Positions 28,581 to 38,685 are shown, counted from the first letter of the stretch. The stretch: 64,000 nucleotides of DNA from Gammaproteobacteria bacterium (GCA_022071965.1 JAJVIQ010000009.1:164036-228035); one strand, 5' to 3'. The notes: generated from the letters alone by a model not told the origin. A program made the numbers and translations.

Positions 28581-29711
28581 TCATTCGAGCTTCACGTTCA
28601 GGACGAAGTCGGCGCCGCCGCCGCCGGCGGCCTTGCCGATCTTGATCGTGTAATCGCCGTCACGTGGCAGCTTGCTGGACCAGTTGGTGAGTTCCGAGAC
28701 GATCTCCCCGCGGCTGCTGTAGACCGCGAAGACCGCGTTCGGCGAGCCCTCGAAGCTGAGCGTGAGCAACTGGCCGCCCTTGGCCCGGACGACGTAATCG
28801 CGCGTGCCCTTCGCCGGGACCATGCCCTTGACCTGCGTTTCGGGCTTGTTGCCGCTGATCGGGATGCGATCCGCACCACCCGCCGTCTCCTCCGGCGCGG
28901 CTGCGGCGACGGCGACCGCAGGCTTGGGCTCCAGCGGTTTCGCGGTGGCCTCTTGCGCGGGGCTCGGTGCGTGGGCCGCCGCGTCGGGGCTGGCAGCGGT
29001 ATCAGGTATGGCCGCCGCCTCTGCAGCAGGCGCGGCGGCCGTCGGACCCGCAGCCTGCTGCGCCGCCATCGCGGCGGCCGTCGGCAGCGGACCGAGCAGC
29101 TGCTGTGCGCGCGCCAGCACGGCCACCGCCTCGTATTCGCCGACGATGGCCGGCGCGCCGTCTATCGTTTTCGAAGCGGTGATGAGCTTGCCTGTCGGGG
29201 TGAAGGCCATGTTGCGGCGCACGTTCTTGGTCACCAGCGGACTGGGCGGGTTCAGCTCCAGCCAGCGCCCGTCGTCCTGAAAGAGGAAAAGCTTGCCGTT
29301 GTCGAAGTAATAGCGATTCGTGGCGATGCTGTTGTCGGAGGTCGTGAGCTTCTCCTCGACCAGCACGATCTGGCTGCCCGAGGAATAGATGGAGATGTCG
29401 CTGCGAACGTCCCCGAAGACCTGCGGCTGGCTGCGCAGCGTATAGCCCGACAGCCCGGCATCGACGGCCGCCGCCTTGTTCTGCGCCACCGTCAGCAGCG
29501 GATCTGCCGGCGGCGGCATCGGCACCACGACCGAGGCGTCGGTGCCGGGCGGCGGTACCGGAGCGACGGCGGTTTCCGGCATCAGGACCTCGGGCTGGGG
29601 AGGCGCGGCATCCGCGGCGGGGGTGTTCTCCGTTTCACCGCCCTTGCGGCCGCAGGCGCTCAGCGCGAGGGACAGTGCCAGCGTGAATACGATTCGCATC
29701 ATGGGGGCCAT
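28581..29711 (-). CDS. Putative lipoprotein with Pro/Ala-rich linker
   Basis: A 376-residue protein with a lipoprotein signal peptide: MRIVFTLALSLALSAC, lipobox LSAC, then charged residues. About residues 75-180 form a globular part (RSDISIYSSGSQIVLVEEKL; KLFLFQDDGRWLELN). A low-complexity Ala/Pro/Glu segment (about 195-275) leads to a C-terminal beta-rich domain (VPAKGTRDYVVRAKGGQLLT, DGDYTIKIGKAAG) that resembles pre-peptidase C-terminal or PliG-like lysozyme-inhibitor folds. Attachment to the outer membrane periplasmic face is likely. Start taken at the ATG after GGAGAGAAG. Function is not known; lysozyme inhibition is only a suggestion. Confidence 0.75.
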   Translation of the reverse strand: MAPMMRIVFTLALSLALSACGRKGGETENTPAADAAPPQPEVLMPETAVAPVPPPGTDASVVVPMPPPADPLLTVAQNKAAAVDAGLSGYTLRSQPQVFGDVRSDISIYSSGSQIVLVEEKLTTSDNSIATNRYYFDNGKLFLFQDDGRWLELNPPSPLVTKNVRRNMAFTPTGKLITASKTIDGAPAIVGEYEAVAVLARAQQLLGPLPTAAAMAAQQAAGPTAAAPAAEAAAIPDTAASPDAAAHAPSPAQEATAKPLEPKPAVAVAAAAPEETAGGADRIPISGNKPETQVKGMVPAKGTRDYVVRAKGGQLLTLSFEGSPNAVFAVYSSRGEIVSELTNWSSKLPRDGDYTIKIGKAAGGGGADFVLNVKLE

Positions 29712-29832
29712 CTCTTCTCTCCAGTCGATGTTTGCGGGGTGCGGCTTCCTGCCACCGTCCGTCGAGGCGTTTTCCGGGAGGAATGATACCAATTCGGCGG
29801 CCGGCCCTTCACGGTTTGTCGCGGCCCGCCGC

Positions 29833-30306
29833 CTACCGTCGGGAGATGAGCGCCCCGGCCCGGGTCAGGGCCGCACGCAGCGCCCCCACGAGCGCGGCAT
29901 CGCGCGCCGCATCGAACGCCGGCGCGGCGCTCCAGTCGTGCAGCCACACCGGCTGATGGCGCATGGGCTCCGCCTCGTCCTCGTAGCGGGGGACGATGTG
30001 GGCGTGCAGGGCGGGTTCGACGTTGCCGAGCATCTCGTAATTGATCCGTCGCGCGGGCGTCACGTTCATCAGCGCCTCGCCGACGGCGCCCATGTCGCTC
30101 AGGAACTGCACCCGATCCTCGCCCTGCAGGCCATGCAGATCGGCGACGACCGGGTCGGGATACAGCAGGCAGTAGCCCGGCAGGACCTGCGGGTCGCCCA
30201 TGACGGCCCAGCCGGAGCGCATGCGTCCGATGGCGCGTGGAAGACCACCGGCGCGGGCCTGGGCGACGTAACGATGAATTGCAGTTTCGACGCGGGGATG
30301 GGTCAC
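29833..30306 (-). CDS. HIT-family nucleotide hydrolase/transferase-like protein
   Basis: About 157 residues with a histidine-triad fold: RSGWAVMGDPQVLPGYCLLY, then FLSDMGAVGEALMNV, and the active-site strand NVEPALHAHIVPRYEDE. The first His of HxHxH is Ala here, while the catalytic middle His and third His are kept. Family members hydrolyse dinucleoside polyphosphates or AMP conjugates. The start is uncertain: no ATG fits, and the GTG at 30306 (VTHPRVETAIHRYV) is chosen because longer frames cross into the divergent epimerase promoter. A clear ribosome site was not seen. Confidence 0.72.
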   Translation of the reverse strand: MTHPRVETAIHRYVAQARAGGLPRAIGRMRSGWAVMGDPQVLPGYCLLYPDPVVADLHGLQGEDRVQFLSDMGAVGEALMNVTPARRINYEMLGNVEPALHAHIVPRYEDEAEPMRHQPVWLHDWSAAPAFDAARDAALVGALRAALTRAGALISRR

Positions 30307-30442
30307 GGGAATGGCGGTGTGGAGGTGACTGAATTCACAGGGCGAACGCGACGCACCATAACCGCAACCGAATGCGGGTACAATCCTTGCCTGCGTTGAA
30401 GTCCAAACGTCCAAGCAGCCCCAACACGGCCAATCCCAGATC

Positions 30443-31452
30443 ATGAAGATACTCGTCACCGGCGCAGCCGGTTTCATCGGTTCGGCCCTCAGCCTGCGTC
30501 TGCTCGCCCGCGGCGACGAGGTGGTGGGTGTAGACAATCTCAACGATTATTACGACATCACGCTGAAGGAGGCACGGCTGGCGCGGTTGACCGGCCAGAA
30601 GGGCTTCAGCTTCCACAAGCTCGACGTGGCCGATCGGCCGGCGATGGCGGAGATGTTCAGAAGCGAACGGCCCCAGCGCGTGGTGCATCTCGCCGCGCAG
30701 GCCGGGGTGCGGTATTCGCTCACCAATCCGCACGCCTACGTCGACGCGAACCTCGTCGGCTTCGTCAACATCCTCGAGGGCTGCCGGCACAACGGCATCG
30801 GGCACCTGGTCTATGCCTCCTCGAGCTCGGTATACGGCGCCAACACGCGCATGCCGTTCTCCGTGCACGACAACATCGATCACCCCGTCTCGCTTTATGC
30901 AGCCACGAAGAAGGCCAACGAGCTGATGGCGCACACCTACAGCCATCTGTACAACATGCCGACCACGGGCCTGCGCTTCTTCACCGTGTACGGACCGTGG
31001 GGACGACCGGACATGTCGCTGTTCATGTTCACGAAGAACATCCTCGAGGGCAGACCGATCGACGTGTTCAACTTCGGCAACCATCGCCGCGATTTCACCT
31101 ACGTCGACGACATCATCGAGGGCGTCATCCGCACGCTGGATCACGTGGCCCAGCCCAATCCCGGCTGGAACAGCGACGCACCGGATCCCGGCACCAGCCG
31201 CGCCCCGTATCGCGTCTACAACATCGGCGCCAACAACCCGGTGCACCTCATGCACTTCATCGAGGTGCTGGAGGGATGCCTGGGCCGCGAGGCGGAGAAG
31301 AACATGCTGCCGCTGCAGCCCGGCGACGTGCCCGACACCTACGCGGACGTGAAGGATCTGGCAGTCGACGTCGGCTACCGGCCGCAGACGACGGTGGAGA
31401 CGGGCATCGCCAATTTCGTGAAATGGTATCTGGACTATTACAAGGTGAAGGC

Positions 31453-31456
<4 letters not shown>
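30443..31456 (+). CDS. UDP-glucuronate 4-epimerase (CapI/WcvA type)
   Basis: A 337-residue extended short-chain dehydrogenase. The NAD motif is [11 protein letters not shown], the catalytic Ser-Tyr-Lys set is SSSSVYG with YAATKKANE, and [18 protein letters not shown] with the [12 protein letters not shown] stretch points to UDP-glucuronate 4-epimerases rather than GalE. It would make UDP-galacturonate from the UDP-glucuronate produced by Ugd at 33097. It overlaps the next gene by 4 nt (ATGA) and so is translationally coupled to it. It opens the surface-polysaccharide region. Confidence 0.87.
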
Positions 31457-32739
<1,283 letters not shown>

Positions 32740-32754
32740 CGGTGCCGTATTTGG

Positions 32755-33084
32755 TAATTCGTCATTCGTGATGGGTGACGCGGGGGCCGGGAGGCCCACG
32801 TGGCTCGAGACAGGGAGTGTCAGGCATGAAGACGCACAATGTTGTCCGTGGTTCGGTGAGCGAGGTGCACACTGAAATGGAGGTGTCACGGTCGATCGGG
32901 ATCACCCCGGACCCCCGCGTCTCGGGAACCGGCGGGATGATCGGCCGGCAGGGTCGACTCGTGCAGGGGCTGATCCGGGCAGTTGGCAATTTCACGCGGA
33001 GAACCAACGTATAATCGCGCATGCGGTGAGGTACGGCGTCGTCTTGCGCGGCATGCCGAATCACCGCCAACGAATCACCAATTA
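32755..33084. repeat. Imperfect inverted repeats flanking a 280-bp gene-free insert
   Basis: TAATTCGTCATTCGTGATGG (32755-32774) followed by GTGACG is matched in reverse by the sequence at 33059-33084, with 18 of 26 positions pairing, including TAATT, ATTCGT and GGTGA blocks. The repeats bracket most of the gap between the dehydrogenase and ugd. Inside is a 62-codon frame (32826-33014, MKTHNVVRGSVSEV) with no recognised relative; I do not call it a gene. The layout resembles a small non-autonomous element that now carries the ugd promoter. No target-site duplication was identified. Confidence 0.45.
32983..33015 (+). promoter_or_regulatory. Candidate ugd promoter
   Basis: A perfect -10 TATAAT is at 33010-33015, about 82 bp before the ugd ATG. 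The best -35-like sequence, TTGGCA at 32983-32988, is 21 bp away, longer than ideal, so activator help or another -35 is possible. Confidence 0.4.
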
Positions 33085-33096
33085 CGAGTCAACGGT

Positions 33097-34401
33097 ATGA
33101 ATGTCGTGATGATCGGGGCCGGCTACGTCGGCCTCGTTTCCGGCGCGTGTTTTTCCGAGTTTGGCGCCACCGTCACCTGCGTGGACGTGGACAAGGGCAG
33201 GATCGATCGGCTAAAGGCGGGCCAGATCCCCATTTACGAACCCGGACTCGATGCGCTGGTCGAGAAGAACGTGCGCGAGGGACGGCTGCACTTCAACACC
33301 GACCTGGCGAGCGCCGTCGGCTATGCGGACATCGTCTTCATCGCCGTGGGCACACCCAGCCGTCGCGGTGAGGGTTACGCCGATCTGAGCTACGTCTACG
33401 AGGCGGCTCGCCAGATCGCCGCGGCCCTGAAGAGTTACACGGTGATCGTCGACAAGTCCACGGTGCCTGTCGGCACGGCGCGCAATGTCGCGCGCATCAT
33501 CCGCGAGGCCAATCCGCAGGCCGATTTCGACGTGGCCTCCAACCCGGAGTTTCTGCGCGAGGGCGCGGCCATCTCCGACTTCATGCGTCCCGATCGGGTC
33601 GTCATAGGCGTCGAGAGCGACCGCGCCGAGGCGCTGTTGAGGGAACTCTATCGACCGCTGAACCTCATCGAGGCGCCGATCCTCAGGACCAGCATCGAGA
33701 GCGCCGAGCTCATCAAGTACGCGAGCAACGCCTTTCTCGCCACCAAGATAAGCTTCATCAACGAGATCTCCATGCTCTGCGAGGTCGTCGGCGCCGACGT
33801 CCATGCGGTGGCCAAGGGGATGGGACTGGATGGCCGCATCGGGCGGAAGTTCCTGCACGCGGGCCCCGGCTATGGCGGCTCGTGCTTCCCGAAGGACACG
33901 CAGGCCCTCGTGCGCATCGCCCAGGAACACGGCGTGTCCAGCCGCATCGTCGAGGCGGTCATCGAGGTGAACGCGGCACAGAAGGCGCGCATGGTGAAGA
34001 AGATCCGCGATGCGCTGGGAGGCAGCGAGGCCGGCAAGACCATCGCCGTGCTGGGCCTTACCTTCAAGCCGGAGACCGACGACATGCGCGATGCGCCGTC
34101 GCTCGCGATCCTGCCGCCGCTGATGGAGAAGGGCGCGACGATCCGCGCGCACGATCCGCACGGCATGGCGGAGGCGAAGAAGCTGCTGCCGGCGGGGGTG
34201 ACCTTTTGTGCCGATGTATATGAGACGTTCACGGGCGCCGATGCGGTGGTCCTGCTGACGGAGTGGAACGTCTATCGCGGACTCGATCTCGGCCGGATCA
34301 AGTCCAGGATGAACGGCGACGTCTTCTGCGATCTGCGTAACGTCTATGAGCCGGATGCCATGCGTGCCGCGGGCTTTGAATACTGCTGTGTCGGGCGGTG
34401 A
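33097..34401 (+). CDS. ugd: UDP-glucose 6-dehydrogenase
   Basis: Ugd, 434 residues, oxidises UDP-glucose to UDP-glucuronate with two NAD+. NAD motif MIGAGYVGLVSGACFSEFG, substrate helix KYASNAFLATKISFINEI, catalytic Cys in GPGYGGSCFPKDTQALV and C-terminal VLGLTFKPETDDMRDAPS are all present. It feeds the epimerase at 30443. Start ATG chosen by family N-terminus (MNVVMIGAGYVGL). A consensus TATAAT lies upstream. The following gene is on the opposite strand. Confidence 0.95.
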   Translation: MNVVMIGAGYVGLVSGACFSEFGATVTCVDVDKGRIDRLKAGQIPIYEPGLDALVEKNVREGRLHFNTDLASAVGYADIVFIAVGTPSRRGEGYADLSYVYEAARQIAAALKSYTVIVDKSTVPVGTARNVARIIREANPQADFDVASNPEFLREGAAISDFMRPDRVVIGVESDRAEALLRELYRPLNLIEAPILRTSIESAELIKYASNAFLATKISFINEISMLCEVVGADVHAVAKGMGLDGRIGRKFLHAGPGYGGSCFPKDTQALVRIAQEHGVSSRIVEAVIEVNAAQKARMVKKIRDALGGSEAGKTIAVLGLTFKPETDDMRDAPSLAILPPLMEKGATIRAHDPHGMAEAKKLLPAGVTFCADVYETFTGADAVVLLTEWNVYRGLDLGRIKSRMNGDVFCDLRNVYEPDAMRAAGFEYCCVGR

Positions 34402-34450
34402 GCCCTTTCATCCGCGCAGCCCGGGGCCATCAACACACGGTCGTGGCCGG

Positions 34451-35668
34451 TCACTCGAGGTCGGGATTGCCTCCCGGCGGCGATGTCGACGCCGATGTAC
34501 GAGGCGTGGCCGTCGCTGCGACGAGGAGGAACAGCGACAGATAAACCACGAACTGTTTGGACAGGTACGAATAGCTGAACAGGGCGTTGGCAATGATGGC
34601 GAAGGAGGCGGCCAACATGACACCGAGGCGATCTTTCTGATCATCGAGGCTGTGTCGCCAGTTGTCGATGGCTCGATGCAGCAGTGTGCCCAGCCATATC
34701 AGCAATGCGCCGAGGCCGACCACCCCCGTTTCGTACCAGCAGTCGAGGAGGAAATTGTGCAGATGCTTCGGTGGCCGTTTCTCCTGCTCGCCGATGACTG
34801 CCGAGAAGATCTTGCTGCTGGAACTCGCGTTGCCGATGCCGACTCCGATCCAGATGTTGTCCGGTGGGTTCGCCAGCGCGTTCCGCCACATTGCGGTGCG
34901 CATGCTGCTGAGAGTGTCCATGCTGTCTTCCATGGTCGTTGCGTGGCGCAGCCGCTCGATGAATTCCTGGCCACGCGCGAAGACGGCCATGCAAAGCAAC
35001 ACAACGGCGGCCAGAGCGATTCGCCGCAGCGGATACGCCAGCACCAGGTATGCATATGCTGCCATACCCACGATCAGTCCGACCAGCGCGGCGCGCCCAT
35101 GCGACATCAGCACGTATGCGAGAATGCCCGCAGCAGCGGCCCCGGCAAGCCACGCGCCCATTGAACCGTTGTCGCGGCGGCGAAGCCGGTAAATGAGGAA
35201 CGGCGCCAGAAACGGGAGATTGTCCTCGCGCATGAAGTGCTCGGGCACGAACTTCGGCTGCGACAGCGCATGAGCGAGTTGGACGTAAAGGAGGATGATG
35301 GCGAGGGCCGCCACCCAGGCAATGGCGTCGACAAGCCGGCGTTGACCGTCCTCGACACAGGAGAGGGACGCCAGCGTCAGGAGTGGTACGAGGCTGAAGA
35401 CCAGGAAAACCATATAGTCCTCGAGCAGACGTAGCGGTTCCGCGGCAAGCGGGACGGCCAGGGCGTACGCCAGGACCAGCAGCAGGTAGGCGGCCATGAT
35501 GCGCCTGTCGAAGGAGTACCTGCGATCATGCAGAGCCGTCGCGGCCCAGATGATGTAGACCACGCCGAGCACGGTGAAAGCGGCGCGGCCTACGATCTGC
35601 GCCAGCGGAAGCACGGCTGGCAGTGCCCAGCCGTACCTGAAGAACAGCTGTTGCGAATACCTGGCCAA
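34451..35668 (-). CDS. O-antigen ligase/Wzy family membrane protein
   Basis: A 405-residue protein with about ten to twelve hydrophobic segments and one large periplasmic loop. The loop carries NIWIGVGIGNASS and HLHNFLLDCWYETGVVGLG, the H-N...E-x-G pattern of the O-antigen ligase (WaaL) domain, and SHGRAALVGLIVG has the conserved Arg. Proteins of this family ligate or polymerise undecaprenyl-linked glycans; ligase and polymerase cannot be told apart here. It starts at TTG (35666-35668) with a strong GGAAGGA ribosome site. It is the only opposite-strand gene inside the polysaccharide region and is divergent from the RfaH gene. Confidence 0.87.
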   Translation of the reverse strand: MARYSQQLFFRYGWALPAVLPLAQIVGRAAFTVLGVVYIIWAATALHDRRYSFDRRIMAAYLLLVLAYALAVPLAAEPLRLLEDYMVFLVFSLVPLLTLASLSCVEDGQRRLVDAIAWVAALAIILLYVQLAHALSQPKFVPEHFMREDNLPFLAPFLIYRLRRRDNGSMGAWLAGAAAAGILAYVLMSHGRAALVGLIVGMAAYAYLVLAYPLRRIALAAVVLLCMAVFARGQEFIERLRHATTMEDSMDTLSSMRTAMWRNALANPPDNIWIGVGIGNASSSSKIFSAVIGEQEKRPPKHLHNFLLDCWYETGVVGLGALLIWLGTLLHRAIDNWRHSLDDQKDRLGVMLAASFAIIANALFSYSYLSKQFVVYLSLFLLVAATATPRTSASTSPPGGNPDLE

Positions 35669-35764
35669 TCGCTATCCTTCCGAGACCGTCTGTTAATCCC
35701 GACGCGTTGGCCGGTGTCCGGCGAGGTCGGAAGTATATCAAACACATAGAGATCCGAGGCCCGA

Positions 35765-36265
35765 TTGCGCGAGTGGTTTCTCATCTACTGCAAGTCACGT
35801 CAGGAGGCGCTCGCCGCGAGGAATCTCGAGCGACAGGGCTACGAGGTCTATCTGCCCCTGCTGCGGCAGCGGCGCCGGGGCCACTTAAACGCGGGCTGGC
35901 GTGTGGCGCCCATGTTCCCACGGTATCTGTTCATCCACCTCGACCGGGAATCGGACAACTGGAAGCCGATCCGCTCGACGTTCGGCGTGTCGAGACTGGT
36001 TGTCTTTGGTGATGTACCGGCCCGCGTACCGGACACGTTTCTCGACGCATTGAGGGCGCAGGCGGGCGAGAATGGCATCCATGAGTCCGACCGGTATGGA
36101 TTCGTGGCCGGAGAGACCGTGGTGATAGTAGCCGGGCCGATGGCCGGCTACGAAGCGGTGTTCAAGGCGAAAACCGCGAAAGAGCGGGTGGTATTGCTCC
36201 TCGAGATCGCGGGCCGCATGGTTGCCCTAAGCGTGCGATCCGACGACGTTGCGCATTTGGAATGA
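35765..36265 (+). CDS. rfaH: Transcription antiterminator RfaH
   Basis: A 166-residue NusG paralogue of the RfaH type. The NGN domain begins REWFLIYCKSRQEALAARNL and contains MFPRYLFIHLD, closely like E. coli RfaH (W-Y-L-L-Y-C-K, LFPNYLF). The C-terminal KOW part is ETVVIVAGPMAGYEAVFKAK. RfaH binds RNA polymerase paused at an ops element and prevents Rho termination in long surface-glycan operons; an exact ops element lies 2.4 kb downstream. The start is TTG at 35765 (no ATG fits). TATATC near 35734 is a possible -10. Confidence 0.9.
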   Translation: MREWFLIYCKSRQEALAARNLERQGYEVYLPLLRQRRRGHLNAGWRVAPMFPRYLFIHLDRESDNWKPIRSTFGVSRLVVFGDVPARVPDTFLDALRAQAGENGIHESDRYGFVAGETVVIVAGPMAGYEAVFKAKTAKERVVLLLEIAGRMVALSVRSDDVAHLE

Positions 36266-36332
36266 TCAGGCATGAGCGTGGAGCGACAGGGGCGAAGATA
36301 TCGCCGGCCGTGACCGGCATGGGGCGGACACC

Positions 36333-37775
36333 ATGACAATTACTCCAGTGATTCTGGCCGGGGGAGGCGGGACGCGGCTCTGGCCCTTGTCGAGAGAACA
36401 CTATCCCAAGCAGTTCCTTAAGCTGGGCGGCGAGGAAACGCTGCTGCAACAGACCATGCGGCGGCTCGACGGACTTCGCGGATCCGCGGCGGTGGACGCT
36501 CCGGTGATCGTCTGCAACGAGGAGCATCGCTTTCTGGTGGCCGAGCAGGCAAGGCAGCTCGAGATCGTGCCCCGCGGAATCATCCTTGAACCCGCCGGTC
36601 GCGGCACCGCACCGGCTCTCACGATCGCGGCCCTGGTCTGCGGCGATGGCGGCGCCGATCCGACGATGCTCATGATGCCTGCCGATCATGTGATGAGCGA
36701 CCCGGGCGCCTTTGCGCGCGCGGTGGAGGTCGGGTTGCGGCACGCGCATGACGGCGCGCTCGTGACCTTCGGCGTGATACCTGACCGACCCGAGACGGGC
36801 TATGGCTACATCCGCGCGGGCGCGAACACGGACACCGACGGAAACTCGCTGCTGATAGCCGGCTTCGTGGAGAAGCCGGACCCGGAGACGGCCCGGCATT
36901 ACGTGGATTCGGGCACTTACCTGTGGAACAGCGGCATTTTCATGATGCGGGTGTCGACATGGATGTCCGCGATAGGCCGCTATCGAAGGGACATCCACGA
37001 CGCCTGCCTCAGCGCGAGCTCGACCGCACGACTCGATGGCGATTTTCTCCGCCCCGATGCAGCCGCATTTCTGGCATGTCCCGGCGATTCCGTCGACTAT
37101 GCCGTCATGGAGAGAGTAGCCGAGGATGCGAGCATGAAGGCGGTGGTGGTACCGCTGGCCGCGGGTTGGTCCGACGTCGGAGCGTGGTCCAGCCTTTGGG
37201 AGATCTCCGCGCACGATTCCTCCGGCAACGTGTGTATCGGCGATGTATGCGCCATCGACGCGCGCGATTGCATGGTCATATCGGAGCATCGACTCACGGC
37301 GATCCTCGGATGCACGGACCTCGTGGCGATCGAAACGGCCGATGCGGTGCTCGTCGCGCCGAAAAGCAGGGCGCAGGACGTCAGGAACGTGGTCGACTGG
37401 CTGAAGCGGCAAGGCCGAGCGGAGCGCCTTTCCCATCGGCGTGTATACCGGCCATGGGGGAGCTACGAGGGCGTGGATGCCGGCGAACGTTTCCAGGTCA
37501 AGCGAATTGTCGTGAAGCCCTGCGGCAAGCTCTCCCTGCAGATGCATCATCATCGCGCCGAGCACTGGATAGTCGTGCGCGGCACGGCGCGCGTCACGCG
37601 CGGCGAAGAGGCTTTTCTGCTCACCGAGAATCAGTCCACTTACATACCGGTGGGAGTGCTCCATCGTCTGGAGAACCCGGGGACGATACCGCTGGAGTTG
37701 ATCGAGGTTCAGTCCGGACCCTATCTGGGCGAGGATGACATAGTGCGGTTCGAGGACGCGTACAACCGGAACTGA
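36333..37775 (+). CDS. manC: Mannose-1-phosphate guanylyltransferase/mannose-6-phosphate isomerase
   Basis: A 480-residue bifunctional ManC/AlgA/WbpW-type enzyme. The N-terminal guanylyltransferase has the pyrophosphorylase signature ILAGGGGTRLWPLSREHYPK and FVEKPD. The C-terminal cupin isomerase domain (about 350-475) has RPWGSYEGVD, KLSLQMHHHRAEHWIVV and metal-site His residues. It makes GDP-mannose for the glycan. No GDP-mannose-modifying enzyme (Gmd, Rmd) is seen in the window. It lies 67 bp after rfaH and is probably in the same transcript. Confidence 0.95.
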   Translation: MTITPVILAGGGGTRLWPLSREHYPKQFLKLGGEETLLQQTMRRLDGLRGSAAVDAPVIVCNEEHRFLVAEQARQLEIVPRGIILEPAGRGTAPALTIAALVCGDGGADPTMLMMPADHVMSDPGAFARAVEVGLRHAHDGALVTFGVIPDRPETGYGYIRAGANTDTDGNSLLIAGFVEKPDPETARHYVDSGTYLWNSGIFMMRVSTWMSAIGRYRRDIHDACLSASSTARLDGDFLRPDAAAFLACPGDSVDYAVMERVAEDASMKAVVVPLAAGWSDVGAWSSLWEISAHDSSGNVCIGDVCAIDARDCMVISEHRLTAILGCTDLVAIETADAVLVAPKSRAQDVRNVVDWLKRQGRAERLSHRRVYRPWGSYEGVDAGERFQVKRIVVKPCGKLSLQMHHHRAEHWIVVRGTARVTRGEEAFLLTENQSTYIPVGVLHRLENPGTIPLELIEVQSGPYLGEDDIVRFEDAYNRN

Positions 37776-37787
37776 TCCGATGCTCGC

Positions 37788-37816
37788 TTGACGCTGAATG
37801 TCGGGGATCCTATAGT
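37788..37816 (+). promoter_or_regulatory. Sigma-70 promoter giving a leaderless transcript
   Basis: TTGACG (37788-37793), exactly 17 bp, then TATAGT (37811-37816). Ten of twelve hexamer bases match consensus. The expected transcription start is about 37823, only two to four bases before the regulator ATG at 37826, and no ribosome-binding site precedes that ATG. The transcript is therefore predicted to be leaderless. Confidence 0.75.
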
Positions 37817-37833
37817 GTTCAATTAATGAACAC
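37815..37833 (+). promoter_or_regulatory. Palindromic operator over the regulator start codon
   Basis: A perfect inverted repeat GTGTTCA-N5-TGAACAC overlaps the end of the -10 element, the predicted transcription start and the ATG of the winged-helix regulator. Binding here would block initiation, so negative autoregulation by the gene product is the simplest inference. Confidence 0.6.
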
Positions 37834-38476
37834 GCAGGACCGCGAGGATGCAGTCACGCTCGAGATTCTCGAGACCATCGATTCTCGCAGCGACGTGTCG
37901 CAGAGGCATCTCGCCGAGCGCCTCGACGTCGCCTTGGGACTCACCAATCTCTATTTGAAGCGGTGCATACGCAAGGGCCTCGTGAAGATCAAGCAGGCGC
38001 CGGCCAACCGCTATCTGTACTACCTGACTCCCAAGGGCTTCACGGAGAAAAGCCGTCTCACCGCGAAGTACCTGTCGATATCCTTCGATTTCTACCGGCG
38101 CGCGTCCGAGTCGTGCGCGGCGGCCCTGCGTGCGTGCAGCGCCGACGGGCACACTCTCATCATGCTGTGCGGAGTATCCGAGCTCGCCGAGATCGCGTCG
38201 TTGCGCGCGGAGGAGGAAGGGCTCGAGGTCGTGGGGACCTACGACCCCTCGAGCGAGCGCACCCGTTTCGTCGGCCGGCCGGTGTGGCGGGATTTTCCGA
38301 ACGCCGTTGCGTTCGACAGCTGTATCCTGACCGCATTGGACGAGTCGGGCGAGTTGTACAGCGATATCGCCACGCGGCTGGGCCCGGCTCGTATCCGGGT
38401 ACCGGATGTTCTCGGCCGGGCACGAAGTCTCGGGGCCGCGGGGCCACAGGCCAGGAGCCAGCGGAAGCAGAGGTAG
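37826..38476 (+). CDS. Winged-helix regulator with C-terminal sensor-like domain
   Basis: A 216-residue protein. Residues about 8-80 form a MarR-like winged helix (DVSQRHLAERLDVALGLTNL, then KGLVKIKQAPANRYLYYLTP). Residues about 105-195 look like a Rossmann-type domain (GHTLIMLCGVSELAEIASLR; LEVVGTYDPSSE) that could bind a nucleotide sugar or cofactor; that is inference. Related regulators with only the winged helix occur in exopolysaccharide loci. The gene has its own consensus promoter with a palindrome over the start codon and no ribosome site. It lies between manC and the ops-controlled operon, so it may set expression of that operon. The last 20 residues are basic and low-complexity. Confidence 0.75.
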   Translation: MNTQDREDAVTLEILETIDSRSDVSQRHLAERLDVALGLTNLYLKRCIRKGLVKIKQAPANRYLYYLTPKGFTEKSRLTAKYLSISFDFYRRASESCAAALRACSADGHTLIMLCGVSELAEIASLRAEEEGLEVVGTYDPSSERTRFVGRPVWRDFPNAVAFDSCILTALDESGELYSDIATRLGPARIRVPDVLGRARSLGAAGPQARSQRKQR

Positions 38477-38629
38477 GCGAGCCCGCAGGCTCGTCGGGGA
38501 GGGGGCGGATTGGCGATGCACCGGCGGGCCCGGTGCCTGCCATCGCGTGAGGCGGGATCGCGGCTGGCTCGGCGGCGATCTGCGCGCACCTGCATCGACA
38601 GTGATACTGGGTCTTGTCTGACGCGGTAG

Positions 38630-38641
38630 GGCGGTAGCGTG
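38630..38641 (+). promoter_or_regulatory. ops element (RfaH recruitment site)
   Basis: GGCGGTAGCGTG is identical to the 12-nt ops core found in JUMPstart leaders of E. coli surface-polysaccharide operons, and GCCTG follows. It lies in the 209-bp gap between the regulator and wbpB, 45 bp before the wbpB ATG, on the coding strand. A promoter for this leader is not obvious (GATACT at 38603-38608 is a weak candidate); read-through from 37788 is possible. A small stem CGAGCC/GGCTCG (38478-38493) follows the regulator stop. Confidence 0.85.
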
Positions 38642-38685
38642 CCTGCCAGTCGGCGCCGGAGCTCTCGGGCTGGAAGGGGACGACA

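Noticed and set aside
32826..33014. 62-codon frame before ugd
   Set aside because: Short, no recognised relative, and its stop overlaps the TATAAT element; it is noted inside the inverted-repeat entry only.
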